DNA of 6,029 nucleotides, taken from contig JABIQT010000796.1 in NCBI GenBank assembly GCA_018667995.1, positions 1 through 6,029 of the forward strand. The letters are read 5' to 3'. The notes below the pieces were generated by a model that saw nothing but the letters and a program-made list of their open reading frames with translations, made no database searches and was not told the origin of the DNA. A program made the translations under genes and the position numbers. The DNA is from Candidatus Latescibacterota bacterium. GTDB taxonomy: Bacteria; JAAXHH01; JABIQT01. Shown in pieces: positions 5,563 to 6,029 of the stretch (positions within the stretch are counted from its first letter, which is position 1; every line of letters starts with the position of its first letter).

Positions 5563-5931
5563 CTTACGGACTAACTATGAGAAGCACCGTTTGCGCTAGG
5601 ATATTCTACGTCATCTTGTTCTGTTTGCCCGTCCGAACGTAAAACGCCTGATTTCTAACCAGAGTAAGCCGGTGAGGATGTCCCATCTACATGTCCAAGT
5701 ATCCAACATTCGAAGGTCTACACCTGGATAGCCAGTGGAAGGGAGTAGGGTTGACTGGCTGAATGGGAACGGTGACATTGGCATTATACGATGATACTTG
5801 TAGCAACCTGATACAGCTGACGCAAACTGAGGCCGGCTCAACGCCCTAACATTGGGAATGACACTGTACAATCCGTTAGCATAGCCCCTTCGCAGCCGCA
5901 GATCAAGAATTGGGCAAAGTGTGGTGGGTTG
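5563..5931. other. gap upstream of the dehydrogenase without a supported gene
   Basis: Together with the leader elements at 5526-5562 this makes a 406-nt gap. A minus-strand frame of 86 codons at 5611-5871 begins with TTG, has no ribosome site and no protein-like pattern, and is probably chance. A perfect TATAAT on the minus strand at 5783-5788 has no matching -35 hexamer. Dehydrogenase transcription probably begins somewhere in this gap, but I cannot place the promoter. No RNA gene or repeat was seen. Confidence 0.4.
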
Positions 5932-6029
5932 TCAGATTGCCAGGGGCCGGATGTCCACATAGCGATCCTCGGCCGCCTGACCGCGAACGAGATAGACAGG
6001 GATGGGATGTTGCTCCAAATCGATGCTCA
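5932..6029 (-). CDS. C-terminal end of an unidentified protein (5' part outside window)
   Basis: 31 codons are open from the right edge to a TGA at 5932-5934. The peptide contains IDLEQHPIPVYLVRGQ and ends RYVDIRPLAI. It alternates hydrophobic strand-like residues with charged turns, as in the last beta-strands of a globular domain, and its codon use resembles the other genes. The other two minus-strand frames at this edge look less protein-like. The 'HPIPVYLV' stretch is loosely like the closing strands of some glycoside-hydrolase-type proteins, but 31 residues are too few to name a family. It points the same way as all the other genes, 406 nt before the dehydrogenase. Confidence 0.55.
   Translation of the reverse strand, partial: SIDLEQHPIPVYLVRGQAAEDRYVDIRPLAI

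Noticed and set aside
5783-5788. Perfect TATAAT on the minus strand upstream of the dehydrogenase.
   Set aside because: No -35-like hexamer at 16-18 nt, no extended -10 motif, and about 260 nt from the start codon. A lone hexamer is likely by chance.
5611-5871. Minus-strand open frame of 86 codons upstream of the dehydrogenase.
   Set aside because: TTG start, no Shine-Dalgarno sequence, no domain-like pattern, and a low-complexity mix of residues.

Overview
This window looks like bacterial chromosomal DNA of moderate GC content. It carries six gene bodies, all on the minus strand. They cover about 3.83 kb (64%) of the window and are separated by unusually long gaps of 282 to 615 nt. Nothing points to phage, plasmid or insertion-sequence DNA: there is no transposase or integrase, no CRISPR array, and no tRNA or rRNA. 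Lineage cannot be fixed from this sequence. A phytanoyl-CoA-dioxygenase-family (PhyH) oxygenase, a eukaryote-like ankyrin protein and loose gene packing fit uncultured lineages such as sponge-associated or Latescibacteria/Poribacteria-like bacteria, but that is inference only.

In the direction of transcription (right to left) the layout is as follows. (1) The last 31 codons of an unidentified protein lie at 5932-6029. (2) After a 406-nt gap comes a complete D-isomer-specific 2-hydroxyacid dehydrogenase (4491-5525), with a strong ribosome binding site and a palindrome just upstream. (3) A complete cytosolic ankyrin-repeat protein occupies 3526-4203. (4) A complete PhyH-family Fe(II)/2-oxoglutarate oxygenase occupies 2164-3243. 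(5) After a 615-nt gap comes a small predicted lipoprotein (1099-1548) with a hairpin in its leader. (6) After a 607-nt gap comes the 5' part of an aminoglycoside-phosphotransferase (APH)/choline-kinase-like gene, which starts at 491 and runs off the left edge.

The genes do not form a tight operon. Every intergenic distance exceeds 280 nt, and at least two genes have their own candidate leader elements (a hairpin before the lipoprotein, an inverted repeat before the dehydrogenase). The dehydrogenase and the PhyH enzyme could act on related small hydroxylated acids, but they are separated by the ankyrin gene and no pathway can be assigned. The ankyrin protein is probably a protein-binding scaffold.

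The gaps hold several short coding-like stretches without proper starts: one at the PhyH 3' side, one at the ankyrin 3' side, a CPEC zinc-knuckle-like fragment and a 74-codon reading frame. They may be decayed genes or chance. I found no convincing new multi-gene system. The most checkable leads are the palindrome before the dehydrogenase, the leader hairpin of the lipoprotein and the possible pseudogene in the 615-nt gap.
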